Part shown: positions 36,621 through 49,895 of the stretch, piece after piece
How positions within the stretch are numbered: the stretch's first letter is position 1
Layout: each line of letters opens with the position of its first letter
From: Tubulanus polymorphus
Lineage: Eukaryota > Nemertea > Palaeonemertea > Tubulaniformes > Tubulanidae
DNA length: 64,000 bases
Assembly: GCF_964204645.1 (NCBI RefSeq)
Contig: NC_134031.1
Location: forward strand, 308,001-372,000
Reading direction: 5' to 3'
Position numbers and translations under genes: made by a program
The notes under the pieces: model-generated
Told to the model about the DNA's origin: nothing
Database searches by the model: none
Seen by the model: only the letters and a program-made list of their open reading frames with translations

Positions 36621-36942
36621 CGTGGATAATGAGTGTGGTTATATAGGTGAGTGTTTAAACCCGATTGATATGTATATAAATCAAGCAGCTATAACTCTAT
36701 GAGTTACTGATGAGAAATAGAGTTCATTGTGCCGAACTCTTATTTGATAACATGTATCTACATTAAAATGAATCGTTTTATAAAACAGCAGCAATAAACC
36801 CGACGATGTGAGCAGACGATTTATAGCTACAACTTCATCCATTTCCGCTCATATCAACTGACATTGTTTTCCCATTTCACGAAGTTTTCCACAGGTTTTT
36901 AATGTTGTTTTTCTGCGGATTTATGACTCAGAGACGACGCGA

Positions 36943-36943
<1 letters not shown>

Positions 36944-36982
<39 letters not shown>
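36944..36982. repeat. TC dinucleotide microsatellite
   Basis: About 19 uninterrupted TC units. Confidence 0.96.
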
Positions 36983-36986
<4 letters not shown>

Positions 36987-38689
36987 AACACGCGGGCTCC
37001 TAGAGACATTATTATCAATCTCTCCAGCAGTCTGACGCCCTCCACCCCTCACACCTGACCAAACCCCTTCAACCAAACGTAGTTCGATTTATTGTAAAAA
37101 AGCTGATAAAAGATGCCTCGTTTGAAGTTAATTTTCTACTAAAACTCGCAGTTGGTTCCCGGCAGGTGTAACTGGTGGGTTTTTTTAGGACTGTTCAAAA
37201 AGGAGTAAAAGCATCAGATCTGTCAACAATGTTTTAATAATTCCTTTATCAAGAAGATAACTTGTCTTATTTGTATATCATTTAAATTTGGTAATCAATT
37301 AGTTGTAAATTTATAAATCAAAAGTCCATTTAATTTAATTTCAAATTTTAATTCCATTTTTACTGATTTAGTCTTGATGAGGCTATCCAAAAATTGTATT
37401 TAGTTAATGTAAGATAGTCGAGTATTTCGACCATGTCAACTTGCGGATAACTCACTTATATAAACGACTCAACCGATAGATTTATATTTTCAGTTTTTAA
37501 CGTTTTGTCGAAATGTCTCGTGTTTTTAAGTTCAATTTCAGTTAAAATGTCACAGGTGAAATCATGAAATGAAATCTTGTTGACAAGAATGAGAGTATTA
37601 GGTTTCAATCGATAGAGTTTGGGAAGACTGTGTCCAGGATGAGGTGACGCCGCATGGTTCGGTCAAGAGTCACGTGGTTAACCTCCTCGCCCCATTTTGC
37701 ACTGATAACTTTTTTCAGATGTAGCCTCTAAGAGGCTATCAAAAAACTTTTTTTATATTAGATTGTCAAGCATTTCAAACCGATCCCAATAAGGTGGAAC
37801 GACTTTATAAATGACGCCAGCATTGTTTTTCGATTTGGTGTTTACGATAATTTGTTTTAATAATTTAATCTGCATTTATAAACTCATAATTAACTTATTT
37901 CAGAATGTATCACTATTGATTATCGATCGTTTTTTATTCCAAATGAATTTCTGTGGCAACTTTTTATCAAATCATCGAGATTATCATAAAACATTTAGTG
38001 AATAGTGTCTCGGTTCGCCGATAGACGACGCCAGTGTACGTCATTGTACGTCTACTTCGAAAAATATTACAAAAACTATTTTTTGAAAGCGGAGAAACAT
38101 TTTTCAGAATAAATTCGTATGAAACTTGGAGATAAAACTGTTGTATAATTTTTGCAGGACCTAAAAACAGGATTTAAGTCCCTGAAAATCTGCATTATTC
38201 CATTTTCTAAAATAAATGTTATGTTTATAAATGTATTGAGATGTGATGTTTGAATATCAGATAAGATGAAAGTTAGAGAGAGATTGAGAGATTGAGAGAG
38301 AGTTTGATTTGACGCAGTCACGAAGTTGAAGCATTAATTGTATATGACGCTTCACTGATTTCATGCTGCTTACTTCCGTGGTTAAGAATATCACAATGTG
38401 CATTAATCCATTCTGTGTGATGCGCCGCGATACGAGACGCGGAGAGAGAGAGAGAGAGGAGAGAGAGGAGAGAAAGAGAAAGAGGTTTATCCCATTAAAA
38501 CCACTGATATCTTATGTTCCTTTAGTCTTTATTACATGTTGTTATGATTCATACTGAGTTATTGTTTCACCCGATTCTCTGTCGCTCATTTTTTGATGAA
38601 TGTTGTTTTATGTTTTACCTCAGAATCATAGATTCTTTTTGTCCACGTAATAAATAGAAATAAACCTTTAGATTCAGAACAAATTCCGG
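36983..38689. other. Intergenic, no gene seen
   Basis: AT-rich unique sequence with a GA patch at 38440-38482. Confidence 0.55.
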
Positions 38690-39165
38690 TCGAAATTGGT
38701 AATAGCAACTGGGGATTGGGGAAGGGGTGAAAGGGAGGTCGGGATGGGGGTATCTACCCACTGTATCCCCCTCCCGACCAGCAGACGGGCACGACGCAAT
38801 GGCTGCCAAAACCCTGGATGAACGAGTCTGACCTTTAACAGCGGACCATAAATTTAAAAGGAAGTGACATGCTCCATGGGGTATAACTTACTGCCCGAGG
38901 ATTGTTCACCGAGCCGCAGCCCCCAAGGTTGATTAGCGCCCCTCCCCCCCCCACAATAGAAATACCATACTACATATACCAGGGGAGGAGATATCACTCA
39001 GCCGTCTCCTTCAAGATACATCATCTCCCCCCGCTAGCAGACACCACGCTCTACCCCCCCCCCCTCACCCCTCGAGAGGTGCCACGTTCCCCATCACCGT
39101 ACTCTAACCTCTTCCCCCGAATAGGCATAAACCCCCCCATCCCCTCTAGAGAGGCGTCATGAGGC
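38690..39165. other. Strand-skewed C-rich segment of unknown origin
   Basis: G-rich at 38710-38755 and then strongly C-rich to 39150 with several C7-C9 runs, unlike its AT-rich flanks. One plus-strand frame is open for 86 codons (38902-39162), rich in Pro and Tyr. No known domain was recognised. Confidence 0.45.
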
Positions 39166-39669
39166 GCAATGTTTACAGTTATTCCCAACCACTTAAGATT
39201 TAATAGATATTCAATCTGTGAATGATGGATAGTTTTAAAGATGTTTCACGGTGTTGAAATGAAATCATTGAATCGTGAAGTTTATGCATGACTTTCTCTT
39301 TACTTGAAGCATTCATACCGTAATTTCCTCGCACAATGATGATTAATGTCCTAGATAATAAAAAATGTCAGGAAGCAGCGACGAGTCGACGTTAGGTCGA
39401 CGGTCGGTCTATTGTGTCTGTAGGAGAGGAGGAGGAGATGGAAGACTCCGCGCACTGCAGTCTCGAGCTGGAGCCACTCGACACACTGTCACTTCTAGTC
39501 TCACATTCCACTGTAATGACTTATTACATTGTAATACTCTAATGAATTATTATATTGTAATGCATATATTCTTAAAAAAGGAACTCAGTTTTCAGGAGGA
39601 AGAGAACGGTTTAATTGATTTGAATCAGTGCCGGCAGCGCGTTGAGTTGGAAACTTGATCTCGGATGTA

Positions 39670-39832
39670 CCCTCTCCCCTCTCTCCTCTCTCCTCTCTCC
39701 TCTCTCTTTTCTCCTCCTCTCCCTCTCCCCATCTCTTCTCTCTCACCTCTATTTTCCCCCTCCCTCTCTCCCCCTTTCTCCTCTCTCCCCCTCTCTCCCA
39801 TCTCTCCTTTATCCTCTCTCTCTTCTCCCCGT
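39670..39832. repeat. Imperfect CT-rich tract
   Basis: Pyrimidine tract with CTCTCCT units, related to the heptamer arrays. Confidence 0.9.
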
Positions 39833-39978
39833 CATCTCTTCACACAGTATGCACTGATGCATTGTTGGTCATTTCTCATCTCGTATGTGAAAAATCTTCA
39901 ATTGTCGCCAATAGAAACCGTTGATGATTTCCGCCCAAGCTCCATTGATCTTTATTCATCATCAAAGAGCAATGTTAG

Positions 39979-40155
39979 CCGACTGACTGGCTGACTGGCT
40001 GACTGGCTGACTAACAAACGGGCTGGCTGGCTGGTTGGCGCGCTGGCGGGCTGACTGGCTGGCTCTCTAGCTGGAGAGCTCGCTGGCTGACTGACTGGCT
40101 GTCTGGCTAACGGGCTGACTGACTAGCTAGTTGGCTAGCTAACTGGTTGGTTGGC
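39979..40155 (-). repeat. GCTG/ACTG tetranucleotide array
   Basis: CTGGCTGACTGGCTGG units, the reverse complement of the CAGC/CAGT array at 3137-3362, with more interruptions. Confidence 0.9.
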
Positions 40156-40720
40156 GTGTCCTCAGCGATCCATTAAACATATAATTGTATTTTCACTAGG
40201 ATCAAAGCTACTGGTAATTGAAAATAGTGAGTGACGATACTTTTAGACCGCTATCACCTTAAGACATCTACTACTTTCCCACACATAATCCGTTTTGGTG
40301 GCTTCCATAAAACTGTCACATCTGATTGCGATGTTAAATGTTAAACGCGATCGTATATTTTGCTTCCTTTCTCTCCCTCGACTCTCACTCGATGTCTTCA
40401 ACACCATCGTGTTGTGGTGGTTTTAGCTCGCGGGTCCGCTGTTTGTGTCCGAGCTAGTCCGGTCTTTAGATAGAGGCGGTAGAGTCTAATTGGAGTCAAA
40501 CTGGACTGAGGGGCGGAGGGGCGGAGAGGCGGGGATGCGGAGGGGAGCTTCCGAAATTCAACAAAAATATGAAAAAGGAAACATTTTGAATTTTGTTGGT
40601 TCCTACCCGAAGGGGCCGCGCCAATTTCAGATGTTGAAGATAGACATTTGATATGATTATGAAATTATACACTCAAAATGATAGAGGTGACTGTGGTCCA
40701 AAAATGAATAAAGTTGTCAT
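40156..40720. other. Intergenic, no gene seen
   Basis: Unique sequence with a GGGGCGGAG patch (40510-40545). Confidence 0.5.
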
Positions 40721-41028
<308 letters not shown>

Positions 41029-42007
41029 TACTGACCCGCAGTCACTCAGTGGTGGTCCACGGTTGATCAGAAGTGAATCAATGTTTTGTGAGGATGAGCG
41101 TAAAATCTACTGATTTTTTATCCTCTTCTATCAATAGTTTAATTTCCGTTTTATCCACTTTCATAAATACGTTCAAATAATTAGAGGATACTCGATTATC
41201 GACTACCGTAATTTATCTAATAATTCGCGCATCGATCGAGCGCCTTTTCGCCGAAATCGCAGAATTTTACAAATGAAGAAAAACTGAAATGATTTATATT
41301 TTCGGAGATGCGGTTTTGAAATCCGAGCGACTCGAATTATTGAAATACCGTTTAGTTTATCAGACACATTACGGTAATATAGTTTTCCATCAACAGATCC
41401 TTATTATCTATAATTATCTATATTAATTAATATCTTCCCGTTAATTAACGATTAATTAACAAGAACCATACACACAGTGTTATGGTTGTTGTTTGTGTAG
41501 TTTGTTATGAGAGCTACCTCTCTCCTCTCCCTCTCTCTCTCTCGTTCAATAAAACAGCTCGCACGCTGCGTCTCAAATTGAAAAACTTTAAATTTATGTC
41601 GATGACAATTTATGAGATATTTCTAATATCAGCCTCTGGAGAGATTGCGAGCGAGTCGAACTCTGCGGCAGGTAATTCAAACTTCAAGACGGGTAAAATA
41701 ACGAATTTATCTAATAGTTTAATAGCGAGTGGTGAATAGTGACGCGGCACTGGGTTTTAACGCATTATCTCACACGATTAAAGACTCGGGTTTGAAGTTA
41801 TTCCACTGATGACTGTATGAGTTCTACTCACTGCTGCGATGGATGTCCATTTACCTCCGACTGATGGCAGGTAGAATCTAATTATTCGCGCGTTGATTAA
41901 TCACAACTTTATTGAAACCTAACCGAGGGATGTCTTTCATTCAATGAATCGCTTGCTTTCAGGCGCTGAAATTCATCGCTTCATCGAGATCAACCATTAT
42001 GGGAATG
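41029..42007. other. Intergenic, no gene seen
   Basis: Unique sequence with TTAATTAA-rich palindromic patches (41420-41460). Confidence 0.5.
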
Positions 42008-42604
42008 CTGTAGGAGCAGCTAGGAGTTACTACTCCTCCGAGCTCAGCAGGAGCAGGTAGGAGTTACTACTCCTCTGAGCTCAGCAGAAGCAGGTAGGAG
42101 TTACTACTCCTCCGAGCTCAGCAGGAGCAGCTAGGAGTTACTACTCCTCCGAGCTCAGCAGGAGCAGCTAGGAGTTACTACTCCTCCGAGCTCAGCAGAA
42201 GCAGGTAGGAGTTACTACTCCTCCGAGCTCAGCAGGAGCAGGTAGGAGTTACTACTCCTCTGAACTCAGCAGGAGCAGGTAGGAGTTACTACTCCTCTGA
42301 ACTCAGCAGGAGCAGGTAGGAGTTACTACTCCTCTGAGCTCAGTAGGAGCAGCTAGGAGTTACTACTCCTCCGAGATCAGCAGGAGCAGCTAGGAGTTAC
42401 TACTCCTCTGAGCTCAGCAGGAGCAGCTAGGAGTTACTACTCCTCTGAACTCAGCAGGAGCAGGTAGGAGTTACTACTCCTCTGAACTCAGCAGGAGCAG
42501 GTAGGAGTTACTACTCCTCTGAGCTCAGTAGGAGCAGCTAGGAGTTACTACTCCTCCGAGATCAGCAGGAGCAGCTAGGAGTTACTACTCCTCTGAGCTC
42601 AGTC
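42008..42604. repeat. 37-bp hairpin satellite, about 16 copies, with 185-bp higher-order repeat
   Basis: The unit contains AGGAGTTACTACTCCT (6-bp stem, TACT loop) and a GAGCTC palindrome. Variant monomers (GAACTC, GAGATC, TAGGAGC) recur in the same order 185 bp (5 units) apart, for example at 42261 and 42446. Confidence 0.96.
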
Positions 42605-43140
42605 TGTCTCTTAATTTTCACTACTACAATTCAATATGATAAAAATCGTATTAATTTCTATCGTTCGTTTGGTCTGGTTGCTGCTGCTGCTGCTGCTGCG
42701 GCTGAAGTGAATTTATTGATAATCTCAAAACCCTCGTGTCAGATGAGAATGAAACCGCGGTGAGAATGATATTGAGATATCGAGTGAAATATAGAAACAG
42801 GTGATATGGAAAGTCCGCAATGATTCCCCCGGGGGTCGGGTAAAAACTCGTCACAGGTCGCAATTAAACTGGCGTCTAATTGAAAATAGAAACTGATAAT
42901 AAACAGCAATGAGAGACGGGTTAAATTATACCCGGGGGGATGTGGGGAGCATTCTCCGGGGGGATGTCGAGTCAAGCAGGACAATAGAATATTCAATAAT
43001 CATAGATCACCGTCTCACGTTATTAGCTATAGACTCGGTGAGTGAGGACTCCTCGTAATAAACACCATACACTACTTCATCTACAATTACATCGAAATAT
43101 TGATAATTACAGGTAAAATCAGCCTTAAACTTAAACCTAA
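42605..43140. other. Intergenic, no gene seen
   Basis: Unique sequence with a CTG run (42679-42697) and CCCCCGGGGG-like patches. Confidence 0.5.
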
Positions 43141-43270
43141 TCTCCGTGTCAGTCAAGTGCGCGGTGGTCAGTCAGGTGCGCGGTGGTCAGTCAGGTGCGC
43201 GGTGACTGATCAGTCAGGTGTGCGGTAACTGATCAGTCAGGTGTACGGTGGTCAACCAGGTGTGCGGTTT
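43141..43270. repeat. CAGTCAGGTGCGCGGTG minisatellite
   Basis: About six degenerate units around GTCAGTCAGGTGCGCGGTG, sharing the CAGTCAGGTGTG core with the 24-bp array at 10405-10588. Confidence 0.88.
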
Positions 43271-45004
43271 TCTTGTGCCCCCAGAATTTTGTCTGTGTAT
43301 TTAAACGAGACCAGTGTGAGTACAGTATACTGCCAGTCTATGCATCATTTCAATTTGTGATCATTAGAGAGTTTTTGAGGCTTCATTTGTCTCTAGAAGT
43401 GGTCGGGTTACATCTGACGAGCATGTGACGAGCGCGAGGCATTCACCCGCGGATTACATCGGATGAATCTACTTACTAACCGAGAACCCGCGTACCGAGT
43501 CCGATTCCGACAACCGCGATTTTAATAAATCGACTTCCGGTAATACGAAGAAGAGAAGATTGAAATCAAATATTTGAAAAGAGATTTTGAATTGTTAGAA
43601 AAAGTACTTCTGAGATATTCTGACATTATCTAATATTGAAAGAAGGGAGAGGGGAGAGGAGGAGAGGAGAGAGGATAGAGAGGAAAGAAGTACGCGGAGA
43701 AGGGGGTCTATGCGCTACTTCATTAAGATTAGTACCTGCGGAATTCGGTGTGAAAGGGTTAATGATATCTGTAGCCTCCTCCATCTCCTCCTTCTCTGAA
43801 TATCCTCTCGTCGATGATTCTCAGAAAAATCAATCAGCTTGAAATGAAACCCGGTTGATGTCGGAGGATGGAGTCACCTTGCATCTTCCCTGTCACAATG
43901 CCCAGCATCAATAGTTACAGGAAGCCGTATAGAGGACTGCACAGCGAGCGCGCGGTACTCAGTTAGTCTCTATTGGTTATACCCTACACTGTGTGAACTT
44001 GTCAGATTTCAGCGGTTAAATTGAAATCTCACGCGGTTCCTCGAAACAGTTTCCAGACTGGATCTCGCGCTTACGTCATTCGAACACTGAGAATTCACTA
44101 CTATTATTCTTATACTTTATCTATTACAGTTTCGTTGAATTTCTGTCGATTGATATTTAACCTGAATGCACTTGAAATTATCGCGAATCTACCGAGAATC
44201 TTCCGAGAATTCGGTTTCTCTGGAAAATAATTCAAACTTCAGCAACTTGAGAAATATACTGTTTGAATCCTTGTAAATGCAGAGATTTCGAAAAGTTTAT
44301 GATGAATCCTCGAGAAGAAACGTTAAGATCAATAAACCCAGATATCAGATTCAAGCAAACATTTGAGGTAAGTTGCATACGAGTTGTATAGGTTGATTCG
44401 TTCCAACTCATTACGCCACCTATCGACCATCGACCAACCCTTACCTTGTATCCGTAATAAGATATTTTTATTGACCAAAATCTAAAAACGTTACACTCGG
44501 TCGTGTCTGAACTCGAGGTAGAATTCTATCAGTCTCTGAATCGAGGTATTTAGAGGCTAATGTAATAAGCGCATTTTATATCATTCAAAATCTCTTATAA
44601 TCGACGGTTTTTATATTCACGACGCCGTTTGTCATTTTATCGATAAATCTTTTCCTTAAAAACAAAACCCGATCGAAATCGTCTGCTTCGCGTAATCCGC
44701 TCTTCTCTGGGCGGAAGATCGCAAAGAATAAACCACTGAATAATTATCTTGTCACTAATCCGGATTAAATGCGTCTCTGATGGATTAGTATAACAACAAC
44801 ACGATGATGATGATGTTTACAGAAAGGTTGATGGATTGATATAAACTCTCACAGCGGATTTATCCCCCTTTCCTCTCTCTCAGTCTAACCCGTCACTGTG
44901 TATCACTAATTCTTTAGAACGCTTACGGGAATTTGTCAAATTTCTGATTATGTTTGATGCATTTATTGTCTCTGATCCGTGCAAAGAAGAGAGAAGGAGA
45001 GAGA

Positions 45005-45039
<35 letters not shown>

Positions 45040-46139
45040 GGAGGGGAGAGAAGAGAGAAAGAGCCGTCTATATTATTGATGTGTTGGGCAAAGCAGGAAT
45101 GCACCTCGCTATCTGGTGACAGATTCTTTTTAAACCACGTAAATTCAGTGATAATTTATAGAAATATCATGTTATTTGATTTCAAAGTAGTAGATGTTGA
45201 ATGCGAAAGGGGTTTTAAGGACTAAAGAATAAGATACAGATTGGGCCGGGATGCACGATAAATGATGAGGACCTTGACTGAAGCTAAGATCGACTTGACC
45301 AACTAGCGGGAGGGTTGAGGTAAGGATCCTAAGGACCCCGAGGCTAGATGTCTCTGGTATCGATTTGACTGCGGGATGCTGGGATGGATGGATGCATCAG
45401 TCCGGGATGCGGCGGATAGATGAGAGAGACGATGATGCTGATGATGAAGTTAATTTAACCCCTGTAGATAATAAAGCGGCGCAGACGACAGCTACTGATC
45501 GATCAATCATTGAGTGAGTGTTAATAAAGTAAGCGGCGGTCAGTCAGACTAATAATACCACTCATCAAATATCTATTTATCTGATCATCATACACTGACA
45601 GTAAGCTGTTAGTCTGACCACCTTCCGCCCCTTCTGCGCGCCCTCCTACACGCCCTCACGCCACTAACTAAAACCCACCAGAATCATGACACATTATTGT
45701 CCGTTTATAACCGATCGTAAAGTAAAGATGTTTGGATAAAGAGGATGAGGGGGGATTGACTACAGCAGCTGCCCGGAGGCTGTACGAGTCCAGCGAACAA
45801 AACATTCACTAGAATTAGCGGATTTAAGATAATCACCAATAGCGACTGATTAATGTAATAGTTGAATTGTTGATCGTGTTACTATGGTTTTGCTTATTTC
45901 TGATCACAGATCACAGAAATGACGTGTTTCTATGATGATAAATAACGGTATTGATTTTTGACCGCCGCAGTAACTGGTTCCAATCGATACAACTCTCTCT
46001 CTCTCTGTTTATAAGAGACGCCACAAAAAGACACGTGTGTTTCATAAGACTTCCTGTATGGCGCACTTTCTCGATCACACAAACCATCAGGCCATCAACA
46101 ACTTAAACACTGTTTTATCCATTAAACTAACACCTCAGT
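43271..46139. other. Intergenic, no gene seen
   Basis: Unique sequence with GA-rich patches at 43640-43690 and 44985-45062. No gene recognised. Confidence 0.5.
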
Positions 46140-46500
46140 TCGGCTGTGGCAAGCGAGGTGCCATGGGGTGTCGCTAGTGTGCAGTAGGACATCGACTACT
46201 GCGGTAATAGAGGATTCCACTTGTGGCAAGTTAGGATCCACCAGGTGTCACTTGTGTGAAGAAGGACAATGACTACTGCGGCAATAGGGGATTTCACTTG
46301 TGGCAAGTGAGGATCCACCAGGTGTCACTTGTGTGAAGAAGGACAATGACTACTGTGGCAATAGAGGATTCCACTTGTGGCAAGTGAGGATCCACCAGGT
46401 GTCACTTGTGTGAAGAAGGACAATGACTACTGTGGCAATAGGGGATTTCACTTGTGGCAAGTGAGGATCTGCTGGTGTCGCTAGTGTACACACTAGCGTG
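46140..46500. repeat. 77-bp tandem repeat, about 4.5 copies
   Basis: GGATCC or GGATCT recurs at 46234, 46311, 46388 and 46465. Each unit holds the hairpin CACTTGTGGCAAGTG. Confidence 0.95.
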
Positions 46501-47137
46501 GCCTAAAATGTAGAGACAAGTTAATTGAAAATAAACTCAATATCTTGATTGCGTTGATGTGCTATTGTTCGGGTTCGAATCCCAAATATTCCACTAAATT
46601 GAAACACGAATACATGAACATAATAGGATTGAAACCCACAATATACAAGATCAAATGTTAAAATCAAGAATTAACAATTAAAAGCAAGTGGAACTCTCTC
46701 TCTAGGAGCCCATCATCAGTGTGAATGTGAGAATATATCGAAAACGTCAGATGAAAAACGATGAATTAAATGAATATGGCCTGAGAAATGGTCGCGTGTG
46801 ATTTTATGGGTTCAGACACATCGCGCCTTACATAGTCATAAATAAATTGTAAAACAAGAGCAGCGACGCGCGCTGAAACGACGATCGAGAGACTGTGGCG
46901 CTTACAGCATCGCTTTTAACAAAGGCATAAAAAACAACATCAAAGGAGGGGTCATTTACAGTGATATATCTCGTGTTGAGAATAATGGACGTAGAAATAT
47001 GCGGGAAGCGATTCAGGAAAAACTCCGTGAAAAACGAGCAACATTTGATAAAAGAGTCGCGAAGAAACCGTCAACAGCCACAGAACATTGTAACATCAGT
47101 GCGCTGTTCTTTAGCCGGTACTCTCTGCGCGTCATTT

Positions 47138-47181
<44 letters not shown>

Positions 47182-48109
47182 GCCGAGACTGGGCGTGGTT
47201 GACAATTTTTTGAATCAATTTTAACAATTTACAAGGAAATTAACTTAAGATTTTCGGAGGATAAATTCCACACTACATTTATATTATATAGTCGCTGTGT
47301 GCTCAGGTTTGAATCCACATCCACTGATGAGCTATTCGATGTGCTCTGTAGCTGCTGCTGCTGCTGCTGCTGCTACTTGAAGAGTTTATTATTTATGGTT
47401 AAATTAATAAGAGCCTCGCCCTGGAATAATCGTCAGTGAACAGGTGACGAGGGTTGTCTGCTAATCGAGTCAACTTCAGCTGATTCCCCGCTAGACTGCG
47501 CCACCAGTCATCTGGAACTAAGTCAATTTTCTTCAATTCACGACGGATTTTTTTTGTTCTAGATCCATCGACGTTTGTATGTCTTCGGAAATCTGACAAA
47601 TCTCAGCAGCAGCGGCAGTAGCAGCGGCGGCACCAGAGAGGGGAGATGGCAAACGGTGTTTTAGATTATTCGGTATCTTACGCTTGGTCGCCGTGTTGAT
47701 TGTTCAGAATATCAGTTCGGCTGAGATTGAGCGTTCGCGACACTTTCTCGTAAACCCTATGGGTATCGATGAAATTGACGGTACAACCCCCGCGGACCGA
47801 ACGCTTCAGTGAACGTGAAAACTGCTGTTACAATCTCTGTCGCAGTGTCACAACGCATATCAATACGGGCAGCAGAGTGAATACCCAGTGCACCGTCGCT
47901 CGATGTGAATACTGAACAAAAATGTGTCAACTCATTTAGATGATCGGAGAGGAGAGTTAAAGAACCGAGATGGTTCACGATCTAATTAAATTAACTGAGA
48001 ACCTCGAGGGATACGACCAGCTCAATGCCCTGTCACTTGTGTTGTCAATATATCATAACTTTATTACTTCACCGCTTAATGTAAACCTTCTTATCTTATA
48101 AGCGCCTCG
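46501..48109. other. Intergenic with CTG runs and a weak B-box
   Basis: CTG-rich runs at 47144-47180 and 47351-47376; a tRNA B-box match GGGTTCGAATCCC at 46570-46582 without a cloverleaf; a stretch at 47399-47978 with two moderately complex minus-strand open frames but no known domain. Confidence 0.45.
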
Positions 48110-48350
48110 TTCGACTCACTGCAACTCGCTGACAACTCGCTGAAAACTCACTGCAACTCACTACGGCTCGCTGCAACTTACAACGACTCGTGCGACTCAC
48201 TGCTTCTCACTGTGACTCGCTGTCACTCACCACGGCTCGCTACAACTCACTGTAAACTCGCTGCAACTTACAACGGCTCATGCGACTCACTCGTTCGCAC
48301 GATTAAATGCTGCTCGCTGCAATTTATTGCGACTCGCTGCAACTCGATGG
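48110..48350. repeat. Degenerate CTCGCTGCAACTCACTG repeat
   Basis: About 15 diverged units of roughly 10-20 bp around ACTCGCTGCAACT. Confidence 0.85.
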
Positions 48351-48944
48351 CCTAAAGAACTAAAATGAACTGAAACTAGTCTTAAATCGACACACGAGCT
48401 GTATATAGATGTATGATTCAAACTTGGATGGTACAAATGGAACCGGGTCCAAAGGGCCGGTTTCATATAAACATTATTTCACGTGACCAATTTATCGTTC
48501 AAATGACTGAAATGCTGAGCTGTTCCCTGAAGGAAGCAGTTTAACCCCCCATGAAGAATATTATAAGAAAATGAGATTTTCACGTTAAATTATCGCATTG
48601 TCGATTAATTATATTCGCTGGCATTTGAAATAAGTCGTGGTTGCTGCTGCTGCTGCTGCTGCGGGCGGCCGGTGATGATGATGTTTACAGATTATTAGAT
48701 GGTTTACGGTAGATGAGATGGATTCACATTGCCCACAGCAGTTCTCCGTCAGTTTCACCAACATCACGCGATTGAAAGTTAATTAATTTACAATATTTCA
48801 AGTTGACAATAAGCCACCACCACAAACTTATCAATAATCACTCGTCACACTGAACGAGAGCGAGAGAGAGAGAGCACCAGTCTGTATAGACACAATACAA
48901 CTCTTGTTTTACATATCAACCAAATGCTTTATAAGATTCATCGG
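48351..48944. other. Intergenic, no gene seen
   Basis: Unique sequence with a CTG run (48642-48661). Confidence 0.5.
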
Positions 48945-49128
48945 ACCCTGTATCAGGGGTAGGGACCCTGTATCGGGGGTAGGGACCCTGTATCAGGGGT
49001 AGGGACCCTGTATCAGGGGTAGGGACCCTGTATCGGGGGTAGGGACCCTGTATCAGGGGTAGGGACCCTGTATCAGGGGTAGGGACCCTGTACCGGGGGT
49101 AGGGACTCGGTATCGGGGGTAGAGACCC
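48945..49128. repeat. 20-bp minisatellite, nine copies
   Basis: Unit GGGACCCTGTATCAGGGGTA with CGGGGG variants. Confidence 0.96.
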
Positions 49129-49245
49129 TGATAAGGACCGTTGCAGGGTGACAAAAATAACTACACACATTACTTTACATTCTACTTGAATTCAAATACA
49201 TTTATTTCGGATAGAATAGAATAAACTATTTCAGCAAATATTTCA

Positions 49246-49895
49246 TCTAAACAGTTAAACAGTTATCTCTGAGTTAAACAGTTATCTCTGAGTTAAACAG
49301 ATATATCTGAGTTAAACAGTTATCTCTGAGTTAAACAGTTATCTCTGAGTTAAACAGTTATCTCTGAGTTAAACAGTTATCTCTGAGTTAAACAGATATA
49401 TCTGAGTTAAACAGTTATCTCTGAGTTAAACAGTTATCTCTGAGTTAAACAGTTATCTCTGAGTTAAACAGTTATCTCTGAGTTAAACAGATATATCTGA
49501 GTTAAACAGTTATCTCTGAGTTAAACAGTTATCTCTGAGTTAAACAGATATATCTGAGTTAAACAGTTATCTCTGAGTTAAACAGTTATCTCTGAGTTAA
49601 ACAGTTATCTCTGAGTTAAACAGATATATCTGAGTTAAACAGTTATCTCTGAGTTAAACAGTTATCTCTGAGTTAAACAGTTATCTCTGAGTTAAACAGT
49701 TATCTCTGAGTTAAACAGATATATCTGAGTTAAACAGTTATCTCTGAGTTAAACAGTTATCTCTGAGTTAAACAGATATATCTGAGTTAAACAGTTATCT
49801 CTGAGTTAAACAGTTATCTCTGAGTTAAACAGTTATCTCTGAGTTAAAAAGTTATCTCTCAGTTAAACAGTTATCTCTCAGTTAAACAGTTATCT
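49246..49895 (+). repeat. 19-bp satellite, about 34 copies with variant monomers
   Basis: Unit GAGTTAAACAGTTATCTCT. A variant with AGATATATCT replaces it at 49300, 49395, 49490, 49547, 49623, 49718 and 49775, always at multiples of 19 bp. The inverted relative is at 18250-18442. Confidence 0.97.

Noticed and set aside
38902-39162. Fragment of a mitochondrial cytochrome oxidase gene (numt)
   Set aside because: A short GINP-like match to COX3 was noticed, but flanking residues do not align and the segment is C-rich; the evidence is too weak to call.
42008-42604. CRISPR-like array
   Set aside because: Units are contiguous with no unique spacers, in a eukaryotic genome; it is a satellite.
46570-46582. 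GGGTTCGAATCCC as a tRNA gene
   Set aside because: Only a B-box match; no A-box at the right distance and no cloverleaf.
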